This document shows, one piece after another, positions 32,362-34,778 of a stretch of 34,778 nt of DNA. The position numbers and the translations under genes were made by a program. This DNA is from DATARH01 sp036273175 (GTDB lineage: Bacteria; Pseudomonadota; Alphaproteobacteria; ATCC43930; CGMCC-115725), in contig DASUIE010000175.1 of NCBI GenBank assembly GCA_036273175.1, positions 1 through 34,778 on the forward strand, in the 5' to 3' direction. Numbering within the stretch: the first letter of the stretch is position 1; every line of letters starts with the position of its first letter. The notes under the pieces are model-generated. The model made no database searches, was not told the DNA's origin, and saw nothing but the letters and a program-made list of their open reading frames with translations.

Positions 32362-32751
32362 ATGCTCGACAACACCTGGGGTCCGCGCTTTTTCAGCATC
32401 CTGCGTCTCGTGGTCGGGCTGATGTTCCTGCTGCACGGCACCGCCAAGCTGTTCGGCTGGCCGCCCGGCGGGACGCCCGCCAACGTGCCGCTATTCTCGC
32501 TGTACGGCGCGGCCGGGATTATCGAGTCCGTCGGCGGCTCGCTCGTCGCCATCGGACTGTTCGCCCGCGTCGCCGCCTTCATCGCCTCGGGCGAGATGGC
32601 GTTCGCTTATTTCCTCGCGCATGCGCCGCACAGCTTTTTTCCGACCCTGAACCGCGGCGAGGGCGCGATCTTTTATTGCTTCTTCTTTTTCTACGTATTC
32701 CTGGTCGGCGCCGGGCCGTGGTCGATCGACCGCTGGTTCCGCCGGGTCTAG
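32362..32751 (+). CDS. DoxX family membrane protein
   Basis: 129-residue protein with four hydrophobic segments. The pattern RLVVGLMFLLHGTAKLFGW near the N-terminus and the GIIESVGGSLVAIGLF segment identify the DoxX/YphA family. Members are loosely linked to oxidative stress or quinone-related membrane functions, but the biochemical role is not established for most. A strong GGGGGAGG Shine-Dalgarno sequence precedes the ATG. Its stop overlaps the end of the convergent hydrolase gene by 4 bases. Confidence 0.88.
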   Translation: MLDNTWGPRFFSILRLVVGLMFLLHGTAKLFGWPPGGTPANVPLFSLYGAAGIIESVGGSLVAIGLFARVAAFIASGEMAFAYFLAHAPHSFFPTLNRGEGAIFYCFFFFYVFLVGAGPWSIDRWFRRV

Positions 32752-33677
32752 CCGGCGTCCCGCCGCGCGGGCATCGACAGGAAGGCGTGCGCCGCGTGCC
32801 ACAGGTGATGGCGGTTGTAGCCGTACACCAGCGCATGCGCCGCGCCGGCCAGCACGGTGAATTGCCGGTCCGGATTGGGCAGTAGGCGGAAGAAGTCGAG
32901 CAGATCCTCCTCGCTGGCGATCCCGTCATGCTCGCCGCGCACGATCATCACCGGCGCGGTCACCTTGAGCGGATCGACGACCGGCAGGTTCGCGGTCATG
33001 TCGAGATAGGTCCCGGTCGGCACCTGGTTGCCGAATTGCAGCTCCTGGTCGGCGAGCGCCTCGGCGACCTTGGGGTCGCTGGTGCCGGGATGGTCGCGGG
33101 TGAAGATGCTGCGGATCATGTCGCGGTCGCGCAGGCGGCGGTTGTGGGTGCGGAAAAACTCGACCTGCTCGGCCCGCTTTTTGAGGGTCGGCGAGTTCCG
33201 GCCGGTATAGGTGAAGGCGTTGAGCACGAGCCGGCCGACCCGCTCCGGCCGCGCCATCGCAAAGGCCGCCGCGCGCAGCGCCCCCGACGATTCGCCCATC
33301 ATGTGCATCCGCTCCTCGCCGGTCTCGCGCAGCACCAGCTCGCTCGCCGCGATCAAATCCTCGACCCCGCTGGCGATATCGGAATTGCCGTCGGTGCGGC
33401 CAGAGCGGCCGTAATTCTCGTGATCCATCGTCCATACGTCGTAGCCGAGCCCGGCAAAGACGTTCATCGACGAGTATTCCTCGTCGCCCGGCACCGAGAG
33501 GTCGAACGACGACAGCGCCGAATTCGACGAGCCGTGAACGAGGAACAGTACCGGCTTCGCACCCGCGCCCGATTGACGCTTGCGGTAGACGGCGAGCGGA
33601 ATGCCGCCCTTCTCGACGGTATAGTCGGTCCGCCGCGGCGGCTCGGCGGGACGGAGGTACGGGTGCGGATCGGCCAT
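32748..33677 (-). CDS. Alpha/beta hydrolase
   Basis: 309-residue serine hydrolase. The oxyanion-hole motif is FLVHGSSNS. The nucleophile elbow GESSG has the catalytic Ser near residue 134. The acid is probably Asp in RGEHDGI, and the His lies in GAAHALV. There is no signal peptide, so it is cytoplasmic. The ATG at 33677 is preferred over one further upstream because an AGGAG ribosome site lies at proper spacing ahead of it. The substrate is unknown; carboxyl-ester hydrolases of this type are broad. Confidence 0.88.
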   Translation of the reverse strand: MADPHPYLRPAEPPRRTDYTVEKGGIPLAVYRKRQSGAGAKPVLFLVHGSSNSALSSFDLSVPGDEEYSSMNVFAGLGYDVWTMDHENYGRSGRTDGNSDIASGVEDLIAASELVLRETGEERMHMMGESSGALRAAAFAMARPERVGRLVLNAFTYTGRNSPTLKKRAEQVEFFRTHNRRLRDRDMIRSIFTRDHPGTSDPKVAEALADQELQFGNQVPTGTYLDMTANLPVVDPLKVTAPVMIVRGEHDGIASEEDLLDFFRLLPNPDRQFTVLAGAAHALVYGYNRHHLWHAAHAFLSMPARRDAG

Positions 33678-33712
33678 GGAAGCTCCTGGGTGATGCCCTG
33701 GCGGCATCCTAC

Positions 33713-34534
33713 ATGAGCGGCGCCGAATGGGTCACCCTGGCGGCGGGGATCGTCGCCGCCGGCGTGCTGACCGGAATCCTCGCCGGCGTCTTCGGCATCG
33801 GCGGCGGCGCGGTGATCGTCCCGGTGCTGTTCGAGGTGTTCCGGCTGCTCGCGGTGCCGCAGGAGGTGCGGATGCAGCTTTGCATCGGCACCTCGCTCGC
33901 GATCATCGTGCCGACCGCGATACGCTCGTACCGCGCGCACCGGGCCCGCGGCACGGTCATCCCGGCGGTGGTGCGGAGCTGGGCCTTGCCGGCGGTCGCC
34001 GGGGTCGCGGTCGGCTCGGCCGTCGCCGTCTTCGCGCCCGCCGGGGTCTTCGAGGGCGCGTTTGTCGCGATGGCGCTGATCATCGCCACCAAGCTTCTGT
34101 TCGGCGGCGAGCGCTGGGTGCTGGCCGACGAGCTGCCCGGCCCGGCGGCGATGCGCGGCTACGGCTTTTTGCTCGGGCTGTGCTCGTCGTTGATGGGAAT
34201 CAGCGGCGGTTCGCTCGCGACGATGGTGCTGACCCTTTACAAAAAGCCGATCCTCAACGCGGTCGCGACCGCGTCCGGGGTCGGCGTGCCGATCACCATC
34301 GCCGGCACGGTCGGGTACGTGCTCGCCGGGCTCGGCCGCCACGCGCAATTGCCACCGCTCTCGATCGGGTTCGTCTCGCTGATCGGCGTCGTGATGATCG
34401 CGCCGATCTCCAGCTATGTCGCGCCGCTCGGCGCCCGCATCGCCCACGCGGTGCCGAAGCGCGGGCTCGAAATCGCCTTCGGGATTTTTCTGGTTCTGGT
34501 GTCGGCCCGGTTTCTCGCGAGCCTCGTCGGCTGA
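33713..34534 (+). CDS. Sulfite exporter TauE/SafE family permease
   Basis: 273-residue inner-membrane protein with about eight helices in two related halves. The half-repeat motifs GVFGIGGGAVIVPVLF (about residues 26-41) and LMGISGGSLATMVL (about 160-175) are diagnostic. The family moves sulfite, sulfonates or other organic anions; the substrate cannot be told from the sequence. It is divergent from the hydrolase gene and followed by a tRNA gene on the opposite strand. Confidence 0.9.
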   Translation: MSGAEWVTLAAGIVAAGVLTGILAGVFGIGGGAVIVPVLFEVFRLLAVPQEVRMQLCIGTSLAIIVPTAIRSYRAHRARGTVIPAVVRSWALPAVAGVAVGSAVAVFAPAGVFEGAFVAMALIIATKLLFGGERWVLADELPGPAAMRGYGFLLGLCSSLMGISGGSLATMVLTLYKKPILNAVATASGVGVPITIAGTVGYVLAGLGRHAQLPPLSIGFVSLIGVVMIAPISSYVAPLGARIAHAVPKRGLEIAFGIFLVLVSARFLASLVG

Positions 34535-34561
34535 CGAAGGCGGCACCGCTTGCGGTGGGGC

Positions 34562-34653
<92 letters not shown>

Positions 34654-34717
34654 AGCTAAGCGGCGGCAAGCACTTATCACGGAGCCGGCGGGAACATCAA
34701 GCGAACAGAAACGCCGG

Positions 34718-34737
34718 TTGGCACCCAATTGGCACCC
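34718..34737. repeat. Short direct repeat upstream of tRNA-Ser
   Basis: TTGGCACCC occurs at 34718-34726 and again at 34729-34737, an 11-base period. It lies 65 bases upstream of the tRNA gene in the last 125 bases of the window, where I see no convincing gene. Similar paired repeats can be recombinase or regulator sites, but nothing here proves it. Confidence 0.5.
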
Positions 34738-34778
34738 GGAGGTTTGTTGCGCGAGCTGCCGCCGCCGCAGCTCCTCGC

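Overview
This 34.8 kb window is GC-rich, densely packed chromosomal DNA. It most likely comes from an alphaproteobacterium, perhaps near Rhodospirillales or Rhizobiales. The indications are the sdhC-sdhD-sdhA order, a membrane-anchored CycM-type cytochrome c, a HisN-type phosphatase, a kdsB-pheA pair, and strong GC bias at third codon positions. No transposase, integrase, phage gene or CRISPR array was seen. The taxon is an inference from gene content; no search was run.

Left third (1-12.0 kb), mostly core metabolism. On the minus strand are succinate dehydrogenase genes (sdhC, sdhD and the N-terminal 430 residues of sdhA, which leaves the window). Next come the scar of a VapBC-like toxin-antitoxin pair and a four-gene run: cytochrome c, hisN, and the oligopeptide ABC transporter genes yejA and yejB. 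The usual yejE and yejF are missing exactly where the toxin-antitoxin scar lies. On the plus strand is a tightly coupled run: kdsB, pheA, a malate/lactate dehydrogenase of the LDH2 family, methylmalonyl-CoA epimerase and a small lipoprotein. A gamma-glutamyltransferase gene converges on it.

Middle and right (12.1-32.3 kb), a large exopolysaccharide (EPS) locus with a Wzx/Wzy-type layout. The plus-strand arm carries the priming glycosyl-1-phosphate transferase, a Wza-like export lipoprotein, a Wzz/GumC-like chain-length protein, a GT4 glycosyltransferase, an ExeA-type AAA ATPase of the kind found in exosortase loci, and a Wzy/ligase-type polymerase. The minus-strand arm, read from right to left, carries a GMC oxidoreductase, a CpsD-like P-loop protein that has lost its Walker A lysine, a Wzx-like flippase, a second GT4 enzyme, an FAD/NAD(P) oxidoreductase, an ATP-grasp ligase and an exported GH10 hydrolase with altered substrate-binding motifs. 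Around these lie an aldo/keto reductase, a short PAP2-like membrane protein, a polysaccharide deacetylase, a GT2 glycosyltransferase, and a secreted protein built from two copies of an unrecognised domain. Together they suggest an undescribed, chemically modified EPS: lipid-linked assembly, flipping, polymerisation, export, possible amide and redox tailoring, deacetylation and trimming.

Right end (32.3-34.8 kb): a DoxX-family membrane protein, an alpha/beta hydrolase, a TauE/SafE permease and a complete tRNA-Ser(CGA) gene. The last 125 bp show a short direct repeat and no gene I can support.
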